The notes beneath the pieces are model-generated. The model was not told the origin of the DNA, did not search any database, and saw nothing but the letters and a program-made list of their open reading frames with translations. A program made the position numbers and the translations under genes. Shown piece after piece: positions 1-6,935 of a DNA stretch of 7,529 bases. Source of the DNA: an uncultured Roseburia sp. Lineage in GTDB: Bacteria > Bacillota > Clostridia > Lachnospirales > Lachnospiraceae. The DNA lies in assembly GCA_947057405.1 (NCBI GenBank), contig CAMSEJ010000120.1:1-7529 (forward strand), given 5' to 3'. The number at the start of each line of letters is the position of its first letter. Within the stretch, counting starts at the first letter, position 1.

Positions 1-100
1 ATAACATGCTAACCTATTTCATACAACGCATAATAAACACTTTATTCGACACTATATACTACAAAATAACATACATTTTATCCCAAAATCCCCCACATTT
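1..100. other. Region downstream of the protease gene, no gene seen
   Basis: This AT-rich stretch follows the TAG stop of the protease gene. It has no credible coding frame, no clear hairpin terminator and no adapter sequence. The operon terminator, if present, was not recognised. Confidence 0.6.
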
Positions 101-1942
101 CTATCTCGGCAGACTACTTTCGACACAAAGCACCCCCCACCCAATCTGTGGATTCGGATACTCGGGCATTATTGGCAGCTGCCTCGCTCCCCTTATCAAA
201 TACGCCTTCACCTTCTCCCCATACAAAAACGCATCGTTCCCCTTTACAATCCCCCATTCCATCAAAAGCGCCGCACTCCCCGTCACAAACGGCGCCGCCA
301 TTGATGTCCCGCTGCGCGCCGTATAGCCGCCGCCCGGCGAGGCGGACATTATATTCACTCCGGGCGCCGCCAGATCCGGTTTCACCTGATTTGTCCAGGC
401 CGTATATCCCCTGCCGGAAAATGCCGCCGCGCTGTCCAGTTCCGCATCATACGCAGCAACGCTGATCACCTTCTGCGCCGTGGAAGGAATCGTAAGCGTG
501 CGTATTTCCGAAGGATAAGGAAATCCGGTATTTTCACCAAGCACGCCGCCTGACGGCAGCCACATGTCATATACCCCGTCCACAATTCTTCCGGCAGTCA
601 GACGGATTCTCCACAAACCGGGTGGGATATATTTCCCCCTGGGAATAAAATCAATGTATATTTCCTGATAAATACTGTAAGGCACAGGCTCCCCATAAAA
701 AATCAAAAGCTCCACATCCCCAAACTGCACGCGCAGCGTTCCCCGTCCAATCAGCTGGCCGCTGGTCTTTCCGTCCGGCAGAATCACCTCTACGCGCAGT
801 TCGTCCTGGTAACGCTTCCAGAGCTGCAGGTTCAGTTTTGCCTCATAGCTGCTTACCGTCAGCTCCACATCCTGCGTTTCTCCGCTCTTTATCGTATTCT
901 GGTAATGGGCCGTGCCTGCCCCTTCGTTGCCGGTGCCTGTGACGATGCTGCACTGGTGATGGTCTGCCATATCGTTTAAAAAGGTTTCAATCAGGCTTGT
1001 GCCGCTGTGGGAACCGTAGTTATTGCCGAAACTTAAATTAATGGCAAGCGGTCGGCGTAAGCCTTCGGCTGCCCGGATGCAGAAATCCACTGCTTTCATC
1101 AGCTCCGTCGTTTTAGGGAATGAATTTTCGCCGGGCGAGCCCAATTTTACAACCAGAAGCTGCGCCTCATATGCCGTCCCGCGGTACCTCCCCATGGATG
1201 CCCTGCCGTTTCCGGCGGCAATTCCCGCTACATGCGTTCCGTGTCCGGATGTGTCGCGGCTGGGTATGATTTTCTGCCGCGCAGCGGAACTGTTTTCTGC
1301 AAGCGCAAAATTTAATTCCGTTTCGGTAAACAATACGCCGCCCGAATAGCCTTCCGGTGCACGGTAGGTGATCTGCATATTTTCCTCCGTCCGGGCCGCG
1401 TTCAGCGCTGCGGCGTCTAATGTCTGATCCCACAATGCCACAATCCGCGTCGTATTGTCTGCATTGCAAAAATCCGGATGGCTGTAGTCAATCCCGCTGT
1501 CAATAACGGCAATCAGGCAGCCTGCCCCGGTAAGCCCGGCATCCCCGTCCGGCAGGCTGCCCGGCACACTTGCGGCAGAAGACTGCAAAGGCGTAATACA
1601 AGAGGCCCTTTTCGCCGCGTTGACGGCAAAAAAGAGCCTCTTTGGTTTTTCCATATATATGATTTCGTCCAGCCCTGCCACGGCATCCACCAGGGATTCC
1701 GGCAGGTTTAAAATAGCATAGGAATTGCTGAGCACGGTCACAGACCTCTGCCACTCTGTTATCCCGTATGCCGCAAACAGTTCTCCGACACGTTCTAACC
1801 CGTCCCGTATATAACGGACAATCACCTCCCAGGACCGTTCCCCGGGTGTATACCCGACCCCTAACTGAAGCGATTTTTCCCGTTCCCCTTCACTGGCGTC
1901 GAGAGCCAAATTTAACAGGTTTTCTATCTTTGCATTCGCCAT
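101..1942 (-). CDS. S8 family (subtilisin-like) serine peptidase, Csp-like architecture
   Basis: This is a serine endopeptidase of 613 residues. The triad is intact: D148 in IAVIDSGIDYSHPDF, H234 in TSGHGTHVAGIAAG and S547 in SGTSMAAPFVTGSAALL; N339 in TGTGNEG is the likely oxyanion Asn. Residues 1-100 resemble a prodomain, followed by a basic/hydrophobic linker PKRLFFAVN at about 100-108. About 150 residues (roughly 345-490), rich in beta strands by eye, are inserted between N339 and S547. This matches the jelly-roll insertion known in clostridial CspB, which activates the spore cortex hydrolase SleC. No signal peptide or membrane helix is seen, so the protein probably acts inside the cell or the forming spore unless exported by an unusual route. 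Many clostridia carry several such paralogues of unknown role, so a germination function is not assigned. The gene is codirectional, 53 nt behind the Hpt gene. Family is firm; substrate is unknown. Confidence 0.93.
   Translation of the reverse strand: MANAKIENLLNLALDASEGEREKSLQLGVGYTPGERSWEVIVRYIRDGLERVGELFAAYGITEWQRSVTVLSNSYAILNLPESLVDAVAGLDEIIYMEKPKRLFFAVNAAKRASCITPLQSSAASVPGSLPDGDAGLTGAGCLIAVIDSGIDYSHPDFCNADNTTRIVALWDQTLDAAALNAARTEENMQITYRAPEGYSGGVLFTETELNFALAENSSAARQKIIPSRDTSGHGTHVAGIAAGNGRASMGRYRGTAYEAQLLVVKLGSPGENSFPKTTELMKAVDFCIRAAEGLRRPLAINLSFGNNYGSHSGTSLIETFLNDMADHHQCSIVTGTGNEGAGTAHYQNTIKSGETQDVELTVSSYEAKLNLQLWKRYQDELRVEVILPDGKTSGQLIGRGTLRVQFGDVELLIFYGEPVPYSIYQEIYIDFIPRGKYIPPGLWRIRLTAGRIVDGVYDMWLPSGGVLGENTGFPYPSEIRTLTIPSTAQKVISVAAYDAELDSAAAFSGRGYTAWTNQVKPDLAAPGVNIMSASPGGGYTARSGTSMAAPFVTGSAALLMEWGIVKGNDAFLYGEKVKAYLIRGARQLPIMPEYPNPQIGWGVLCVESSLPR
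1600..1642. repeat. Long imperfect inverted repeat inside the protease gene
   Basis: The arms 1600-1617 and 1624-1642 can pair over about 16 bp, in blocks of 7, 5 and 4, with one mismatch and one mismatch/bulge, around a 6-nt loop. The repeat lies over codons 101-115, the linker between prodomain and catalytic domain. On the plus strand it is followed by the T-rich run TTTGGTTTTT; on the sense strand there is no T tract, so it is not a terminator for this gene. Confidence 0.6.
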
Positions 1943-1995
1943 AAAAAAGCCTTTTATGCTGTTTTTATGAGTATATGCAATAAACTGCCGCCCGA
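1943..1995 (-). other. Short gap between hpt and protease genes
   Basis: These 53 bases separate the Hpt gene from the protease gene. They contain AAAAGG at 1950-1955, a moderate ribosome binding site 7 nt before the protease ATG. I see no GC-rich hairpin followed by a T tract and no convincing promoter, so readthrough from the chemosensory genes is plausible but unproven. Confidence 0.5.
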
Positions 1996-2349
1996 TTACT
2001 CCATATGCTTCTGGATACAGGCAATAATCTGCTCCTGTACGGGAATGGTATTTTTTAAAATCTCTCGCGCTTCCTCCGGTTTTTCGGTGCGCAGCAGCTT
2101 TAAGATTTCGCTGTATGCTTCAAAAATCGGCGTAAGCGACAGATTGCCCGCGGTCCCTTTGATGGAATGCGCTTTTTCGATTGTCCCCTGACAATCAGCC
2201 GCATCAAAATCCGGACTGACCTGGTTGGCAAGGAACGAATCCACAAATTTACCAAGCAGCCTGGTATAAAGCTTTTCATTTCCGTTTAAGCGTTTTAAGC
2301 CGTCGTCAATATCTACCCCTAATGTCCTTAGTTCTTCTAATACACTCAT
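1996..2349 (-). CDS. Stand-alone histidine phosphotransfer (Hpt) domain protein
   Basis: This 117-residue, mostly helical cytoplasmic protein consists of one Hpt domain and no kinase domain. Such proteins take phosphate from a receiver Asp and pass it to another, or hold it as a sink. The phospho-accepting His is H61 in the motif KAHSIKGTAGNLSL, in the expected middle of the four-helix bundle. The start is supported by GAGGTG 5 nt before the ATG, and the gene begins 17 nt after the MCP stop, so it is almost certainly cotranscribed with it. The cluster already has an Hpt domain inside CheA (H51), so this protein either exchanges phosphate with the CheY-like regulator or serves a regulator encoded elsewhere. 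The domain is clear; the partner and the direction of transfer are inferred. Confidence 0.9.
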   Translation of the reverse strand: MSVLEELRTLGVDIDDGLKRLNGNEKLYTRLLGKFVDSFLANQVSPDFDAADCQGTIEKAHSIKGTAGNLSLTPIFEAYSEILKLLRTEKPEEAREILKNTIPVQEQIIACIQKHME

Positions 2350-2366
2350 CGAAACACCTCACATTT

Positions 2367-3719
2367 CTAATATTTGCCAAAATCATCCTCTAATGAAATG
2401 ATCGGCTCATTTGTGCTGTCTGCTACTACAGGCATCGGCGCGCTCTTTACGGAAGACTCCACGCTGCCTGTGCCTAAATTGTAAATGGACAGCATTTCAC
2501 GCATCCTGGACGCCTGGTTGGAAAGTTCTTCACTGGCAGCCGCACATTCCTGGCTGGTTGCGGAATTGGTCTGTACAACCTGCGATACCTGCGAGATAGC
2601 CTGTTCAATCTGGGACACTGCAGTTGCCTGGTAATTGGAGGATTCTGCAATCCCGTTAATAATTACTTCGCTTTCCTGTACAACATTGGTAATTGCTCCC
2701 AGCGCTTTGGCCGTATTGTCCGCAATGTTGGAGCCCATCGTAACCTTATTAATTGAATCTTCAATCAGTTCCGCTGTTTCTTTCGCCGCCGAAGCGCTCT
2801 TTGCAGCAAGGCTTCTGACTTCTTCTGCTACAACGGCAAAGCCCTTGCCTGCTTCCCCTGCCCTTGCAGCCTCAACTGCTGCGTTGAGCGCTAAAATATT
2901 GGTCTGGAATGCAATGTCGTCAATTACCTTGATAATCTTGGAAATACTCTCGGACGACTGGTTGATGTCCTCCATGGCCGACATCATCTCTTCCATCTGC
3001 TTGTTGCCGCGTTTCACGTCTTCAATCGCGTTTACCACAAGGCCTGCGGCTTCGTTTGCCTGCTCCGCATTTTCCTTGGTCTTTTCCGCTATCTCGTCAA
3101 TGGAAGCCGTAATCTCTTCGATTGCGCTGGCCTGCTCGGTAGACCCCTGTGCAAGCGCCTGGCTGGCGCTGGCTACCTGGCTCGAACTAATGGTAACCTG
3201 TGTGCCCGCGTCGCTAATGTTGCTTAAGGTACGCAGGTTATCCTCTACTAATTTCTTCAAGGAATGACCCAGAATGTCGTCCGGGGACTTCGGATTAACC
3301 GAAATCGTCAGATTACCTTTGGAAACTTCTTCCGCGACGGTGGCCTGATATTTGATATTATCAATAACCTGGCGGTATTTGTCAACCAAATCGCCAAATT
3401 CGTCATTGTTATATTTTACCATTTCCACATTTACATGGCCTTTTGCAATTTCGTCTGCCGCTTCCGAAAGCTGCAGCACGGATTTCTCAATGACCTTAAC
3501 CAGTGCGGATGCCACAAATATGGTAACCCCAATGGATATTACGGCTACTACAACGGTAAATATCGTCGCATTCCTGACATAAGACTCCTGCCTTGCAGCT
3601 TCCACGATGGAAGCCGCCCTTTTTGTCGACATATTACTGATAATAATATTGAATAATGTCAGCAAAATCGGAATAGCAAAGCCCAGTATCAGCTTAGTTT
3701 TCATCTTCATGTCTTTCAT
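2367..3719 (-). CDS. Methyl-accepting chemotaxis protein with minimal external loop
   Basis: This is a membrane-anchored chemoreceptor whose cytoplasmic hairpin, with CheW, regulates CheA. The preferred start gives 450 residues; the alternative GTG at 3734 adds five. TM1 lies at about 10-28 and TM2 at about 51-75, with only about 22 residues between them, too few for a Cache or four-helix-bundle sensor domain. A HAMP domain covers about 70-125 and a second HAMP-like segment about 126-165. The signalling hairpin follows, with the tip near 265-295 (IDDIAFQTNILALNAAVEAA, then RAGEAGKGFAVVAEEVRSLA). Sites that fit the methylation consensus are ASAIEEITAS (E201/E202) and SATSQECAAA (Q390/E391). 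The protein ends in a Ser/Pro-rich tail of about 35 residues without the CheR-binding xWxxF pentapeptide. Receptor identity is firm; the stimulus is unknown, and input from the membrane, the HAMP region or a partner protein is likely. Confidence 0.95.
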   Translation of the reverse strand: MKDMKMKTKLILGFAIPILLTLFNIIISNMSTKRAASIVEAARQESYVRNATIFTVVVAVISIGVTIFVASALVKVIEKSVLQLSEAADEIAKGHVNVEMVKYNNDEFGDLVDKYRQVIDNIKYQATVAEEVSKGNLTISVNPKSPDDILGHSLKKLVEDNLRTLSNISDAGTQVTISSSQVASASQALAQGSTEQASAIEEITASIDEIAEKTKENAEQANEAAGLVVNAIEDVKRGNKQMEEMMSAMEDINQSSESISKIIKVIDDIAFQTNILALNAAVEAARAGEAGKGFAVVAEEVRSLAAKSASAAKETAELIEDSINKVTMGSNIADNTAKALGAITNVVQESEVIINGIAESSNYQATAVSQIEQAISQVSQVVQTNSATSQECAAASEELSNQASRMREMLSIYNLGTGSVESSVKSAPMPVVADSTNEPIISLEDDFGKY

Positions 3720-3726
3720 GTTCATA

Positions 3727-3732
3727 CCTCTC
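3727..3732 (-). promoter_or_regulatory. Ribosome binding site that decides the MCP start
   Basis: GAGAGG is followed after 7 nt by ATG at 3719. The upstream in-frame GTG at 3734 overlaps the cheW stop as GTGA and has no well-spaced Shine-Dalgarno site, and the ATG at 3725 is only 1 nt from this site. The ATG at 3719 is therefore the preferred start. Confidence 0.6.
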
Positions 3733-4285
3733 ACTCTTTCATTGCAATCATATTGTTATTTGACAGTTCTATAGCCGATAAATCTTCATCATTTAATAAC
3801 CGATCGGGATCGAGCAGTAATTTCACGGAATTCCCAACCCTTGCGATACCGTATACAAACCGGTGGTTCGCACGTTCCACGCGCCCCATTTTGGGCGGCG
3901 GCAGTATATTGTCTTCCTTTATCTCAATTACATCAGCAATTTTCTCAACGATCAATCCGACTGTCATCGCGTTTACAATCACTACAATGATACAGGTTCT
4001 TTCATCATACTTTAACGGCTCTTGCTTAAACCGCAAACGCACGTCAATCACAGGGATGATCTTTCCTCTTAAATTGATCAGGCCCTTAATATAATCCTCT
4101 GTCCTGGGAATGGCGGTAATCGGCGGGATCTGGATAATCTCATTTACATATTGGATTTTCAGGCCGTAAAACTCATTTCCGGATTTAAAAGTCATATATT
4201 TGCACTTCTGTGAATCGTCCCCGTCCGCATTGGTTGCTATCAGAGCCTCATCTACCTGTTTTTTCAACTCGCTCAACTGATCCAT
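3731..4285 (-). CDS. cheW: Chemotaxis coupling protein CheW
   Basis: CheW is the adaptor that joins receptor hairpin tips to CheA P5 in the array and lets the receptor control kinase activity. The protein has 184 residues, slightly longer than the usual 150-170. A hydrophilic extension of about 26 residues precedes a single CheW domain at about 28-165. The diagnostic core GLINLRGKIIPVIDVRLRF is present; R73 in NLRG corresponds to the conserved receptor/CheA-contact Arg. ILPPPKMG and GIARVGNSVKLLLDPDRLL complete the fold. No receiver is fused, so this is CheW and not CheV. An AAAGGA site lies 11 nt before the ATG, a rather long spacing. The TGA stop overlaps a possible GTG codon of the MCP gene that follows. 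Identification is firm. Confidence 0.96.
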   Translation of the reverse strand: MDQLSELKKQVDEALIATNADGDDSQKCKYMTFKSGNEFYGLKIQYVNEIIQIPPITAIPRTEDYIKGLINLRGKIIPVIDVRLRFKQEPLKYDERTCIIVVIVNAMTVGLIVEKIADVIEIKEDNILPPPKMGRVERANHRFVYGIARVGNSVKLLLDPDRLLNDEDLSAIELSNNNMIAMKE

Positions 4286-4310
4286 ATGGATACCGTTCCT
4301 TTCTATAAAT

Positions 4311-6488
4311 TTACATTAACCCGGCAGGATCCAATATCAGGGCAATGCTGCCGTCGCCAAGCTGCGTACATCCCGAAAGGCCCTTTACCTTCTTGATATA
4401 AGATGGGATCGGTTTTACAACAATCTCCTGCTCGCCGATTAATTTGTCTACAAACAGACAAAGCTCCCTGTCTTCCATCTCGATAATCAGCATCATGCCG
4501 TCTTCCACGGACTGCCGGAACTGCTGCTGCTCCATACCGTACCACTCGCCTAACCTTAACACCGGGAAGCATTCGCCTCGTATCATAATGTATTCGTCCC
4601 CGCTTGGCTCATGAATCATCATTTCTTCCGTCACGCGTACAAACTCTTTGATAACACCGGTTTCAATAACAAAGGATGCATCCCCTGTTTCCATAACAAT
4701 CCCGTCGATAATTGCAAGCGTAAGCGGAATTTTTAAGCTCATGATACTTCCCTGGCCCGGCGTACTGTCAATGTCAAGCGCACCGCCGACCGACTGTAAG
4801 TTCTGTACTACAACGTCCATACCTACGCCCCTGCCGGAATACTCCGTAACCTTTTCGTTGGTTGAAAAGCCCGGCTGCGTAATAAACTGGTACACTTCCT
4901 TGTCCGTATAGGCCGCCTCCGGCTTGCCGTCTTCCAAAAGCCCCTGCTTCCTGGCTTTTTCCATGATCTTAACCCGGTCAAGCCCTTTTCCGTTGTCCTC
5001 TACGCTGATCCAAACCTTGCCCGCTTCCGTTTTGGCGGAAAGCGTTACCTTTCCTTTTGCCGTTTTGCCGCTTTCTTTGCGCTCTTCATTGGTTTCGATT
5101 CCGTGGTCTACCGCATTGCGGACCATATGCATCAGAGGGTCGGAAATGTGCTCAATAATGTTCTTATCCACTTCCGTGTGCTCCCCGACCATCTCAAACT
5201 CAATGTCTTTGCCAAGCTTTCTGGATACGTCAAACACGATTCGGTTCATCTTCTGAAACGTATTGGTCAGCGGAACCATTCGCATGGACATAATAACATT
5301 CTGCAGATCCGTCGATATCTTGGACATCTGTGCGGCCGCCTTGTTAAAGTTGTTTAAGTTTAACCCGGGCACTTTCAGATCCGGATTCTGCAATACCACC
5401 GATTCTGAAATAACCAGCTCTCCGATCAGATCCATCAGCTGATCCATTTTGCTTACGTTTACGCTGATAAAGGAAGCCTTCTCCGCTTTTGGCTTATCCC
5501 TAGCCAGCTTCTTCTGCTTACCCGGCTCTTTGGACTGCACGACAAAATCTCCCGGTGCAATCTGAGCCTTTTCCTGGGGTTTCTTTTCCGCACCACCTTC
5601 TTCTTTGCCAGCATTTTCTGCCCGTGCCTCAATTTCCTGCACGCTTGATTCAAGGTCTATCGGCCCGCCGAAATCAAATCCCTGTAAGAATTCCTCCGCC
5701 TTGCATTCAAAAAACTCTACCTTGCTGATCTCATAGCCTTCTTTTACGATTTCTTTGAGTTCGTCCAGGCTGCTCTTTGTCTGCAGAAGGATTTTAAAGC
5801 CTTCCTGCAGGATCACTTCCGCACAGTTTTCGTCCGTAATGACCTCTTCCGGAGAATACAGCAGATCCTCCGCTATCTCTTTTAATGCATATACCGTTTT
5901 ATAGGCATGGACATTCACCATTTCCGTATCCGGATAAAATGTAATATAAATTTTATAAAACCGGCTGTCCTCCGTAGCCGTAGGCGCTATGTAAAACTGC
6001 CTGGGCTGTTCCTTCGTGCCGGTGTTTCCTACCGGCGCAGGCTTTGCTGCGGAACCCCCTCCTGCGGGTTCTTCGCCCCCTCCTTTAATTTTCGTAAGGA
6101 ACGCGTCTAAGTCGGCTACAATCCCCGTAGCATCCCCGTCCGCAGGATCGCCGTTGCTTATCTTATCCATTTCATTGGAAATAAAATCTTCGACTGCCAG
6201 TACATGCTCTACCAGTTCCATATGCGGTACATTGTCCGGATGGGATTCCCTCAGAAAATAAAAGACGTCCTCCAGCTTGTGTGATACCGCCGTAATATTG
6301 TCAAACATCATGATCCCGGACGAGCCTTTGATGGTATGCATAGTCCTGAAAATTTCATTTATGCTGTCTTCATCAAAGCAGTCCTCATCTTTTTGATCCA
6401 AAACCATTTCCTGAAGCTGCTCCAATAACTGCTGGTTTTCAAACAGGTATATGTCCAGCATTCCTTCATTGTTAAATTCTTCAGCCAT
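4311..6488 (-). CDS. cheA: Chemotaxis histidine kinase CheA
   Basis: CheA is the cytoplasmic kinase of the chemosensory array. It autophosphorylates and passes phosphate to CheY- and CheB-type receivers. All five domains can be traced in 725 residues. P1/Hpt spans about 1-110, with phospho-accepting H51 in TMHTIKGSSG. A Gly/Pro/Lys-rich linker follows, then a P2-like regulator-docking domain at about 163-270 and a second charged linker to 335. P3 dimerisation covers about 338-445, starting FISVNVSKMDQLMDLIGELV. The P4 ATPase covers about 446-587, with the N box HMVRNAVDHGIE, the G1 box VEDNGKGL, the F box FITQPGFST and the G2 box SGRGVGMDVV. P5, the CheW-like domain, runs from about 588 to the end. 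All catalytic boxes are intact, so an active kinase is expected. There is only one Hpt domain and no fused receiver. cheW follows after 25 nt. Identification is firm. Confidence 0.98.
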   Translation of the reverse strand: MAEEFNNEGMLDIYLFENQQLLEQLQEMVLDQKDEDCFDEDSINEIFRTMHTIKGSSGIMMFDNITAVSHKLEDVFYFLRESHPDNVPHMELVEHVLAVEDFISNEMDKISNGDPADGDATGIVADLDAFLTKIKGGGEEPAGGGSAAKPAPVGNTGTKEQPRQFYIAPTATEDSRFYKIYITFYPDTEMVNVHAYKTVYALKEIAEDLLYSPEEVITDENCAEVILQEGFKILLQTKSSLDELKEIVKEGYEISKVEFFECKAEEFLQGFDFGGPIDLESSVQEIEARAENAGKEEGGAEKKPQEKAQIAPGDFVVQSKEPGKQKKLARDKPKAEKASFISVNVSKMDQLMDLIGELVISESVVLQNPDLKVPGLNLNNFNKAAAQMSKISTDLQNVIMSMRMVPLTNTFQKMNRIVFDVSRKLGKDIEFEMVGEHTEVDKNIIEHISDPLMHMVRNAVDHGIETNEERKESGKTAKGKVTLSAKTEAGKVWISVEDNGKGLDRVKIMEKARKQGLLEDGKPEAAYTDKEVYQFITQPGFSTNEKVTEYSGRGVGMDVVVQNLQSVGGALDIDSTPGQGSIMSLKIPLTLAIIDGIVMETGDASFVIETGVIKEFVRVTEEMMIHEPSGDEYIMIRGECFPVLRLGEWYGMEQQQFRQSVEDGMMLIIEMEDRELCLFVDKLIGEQEIVVKPIPSYIKKVKGLSGCTQLGDGSIALILDPAGLM

Positions 6489-6494
6489 GTCATT

Positions 6495-6501
6495 CTCCTT
6501 T
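6495..6501 (-). promoter_or_regulatory. Ribosome binding site of cheA
   Basis: AAAGGAG lies 6 nt before the ATG at 6488 and supports that start. Confidence 0.8.
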
Positions 6502-6527
6502 CCTGCATATTCTTTCTATTATGCGCC

Positions 6528-6920
6528 TTATACCAGGCCAAGCTTCTTTAGCGCCTGTTCAAACCGATCCTTGTCGATCGGCTTGCCGGAATAAATCGTA
6601 CAGCCCAGTTCAAACGCCATTTTGACATTTTTTTCCTGGTTTAAGGCTGTTGTCATTATTACTTTTACTGCTTTGTCCTCCGGAATATTCCTCTCTTTTT
6701 CCAGATTCCGGATACCGACAAGTGACTGATAGCCGTCCATAACCGGCATCATAATATCCAGGCACACCAGGTCATAGGGTTCGTCATCCTCCAAAGCCAT
6801 CATGAATGCGTCCACTGCTTCCATCCCATCGACCGTGACGTCACACTCACCGTACTTTGACAGGAAATTAAGCATAAACTTCCTTGTAGCAAAATCATCT
6901 TCTGCCAGCAAAATCTTCAT
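6528..6920 (-). CDS. cheY: CheY-like single-domain response regulator
   Basis: This 130-residue cytoplasmic protein is a lone receiver domain with no output domain. It presumably accepts phosphate from CheA and carries the signal by binding a target. The acidic pocket is E7-D8-D9, the phosphorylated Asp is D55 in VCLDIMMPVMDG, the switch Thr is T91 in VIMTTALN, and the invariant Lys is K113 in YSGKPI. Tyr110 sits three residues before that Lys, as the switch Tyr does in enteric CheY. The segment between MDG and the fourth strand is several residues longer than in typical flagellar CheY and reads GIRNLEKERNIPEDKAVK. The start is set by a strong Shine-Dalgarno site 7 nt upstream, and cheA follows after 39 nt. 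The receiver assignment is firm. The cheY symbol rests mainly on the position beside cheA, and the target is unknown. Confidence 0.9.
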   Translation of the reverse strand: MKILLAEDDFATRKFMLNFLSKYGECDVTVDGMEAVDAFMMALEDDEPYDLVCLDIMMPVMDGYQSLVGIRNLEKERNIPEDKAVKVIMTTALNQEKNVKMAFELGCTIYSGKPIDKDRFEQALKKLGLV

Positions 6921-6927
6921 ATGCTCC

Positions 6928-6935
6928 CCTCCTTT
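6928..6935 (-). promoter_or_regulatory. Strong ribosome binding site overlapping the cheB stop
   Basis: AAAGGAGG lies 7 nt before the ATG of the response regulator gene. Its first two bases are part of the TAA stop of cheB. This arrangement favours translational coupling of the two genes and fixes the start of the regulator at 6920. Confidence 0.85.

Noticed and set aside
1..27. ATA, 16 bases, then CATACAAC on the plus strand, resembling a sigma-E sporulation promoter
   Set aside because: It points into the back of the protease gene with no plus-strand gene to serve, and short AT-rich matches like this arise by chance.
1943..1995. Possible promoter (TTGCAT with ATAAAA 17 nt downstream) or terminator before the protease gene
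   Set aside because: The boxes match the consensus poorly, the -10-like box overlaps the ribosome binding site, and any hairpin is too short to be a terminator.
2635..3267. 210-codon open frame on the plus strand
   Set aside because: It is antisense to the conserved MCP hairpin and is a low-complexity Ser/Ala/Leu shadow of the receptor's helical coding sequence, with no recognisable domain.
3732..3734. GTG start of the MCP overlapping the cheW stop as GTGA
   Set aside because: Not excluded, but no Shine-Dalgarno site is suitably placed for it, whereas GAGAGG is 7 nt from the ATG at 3719.
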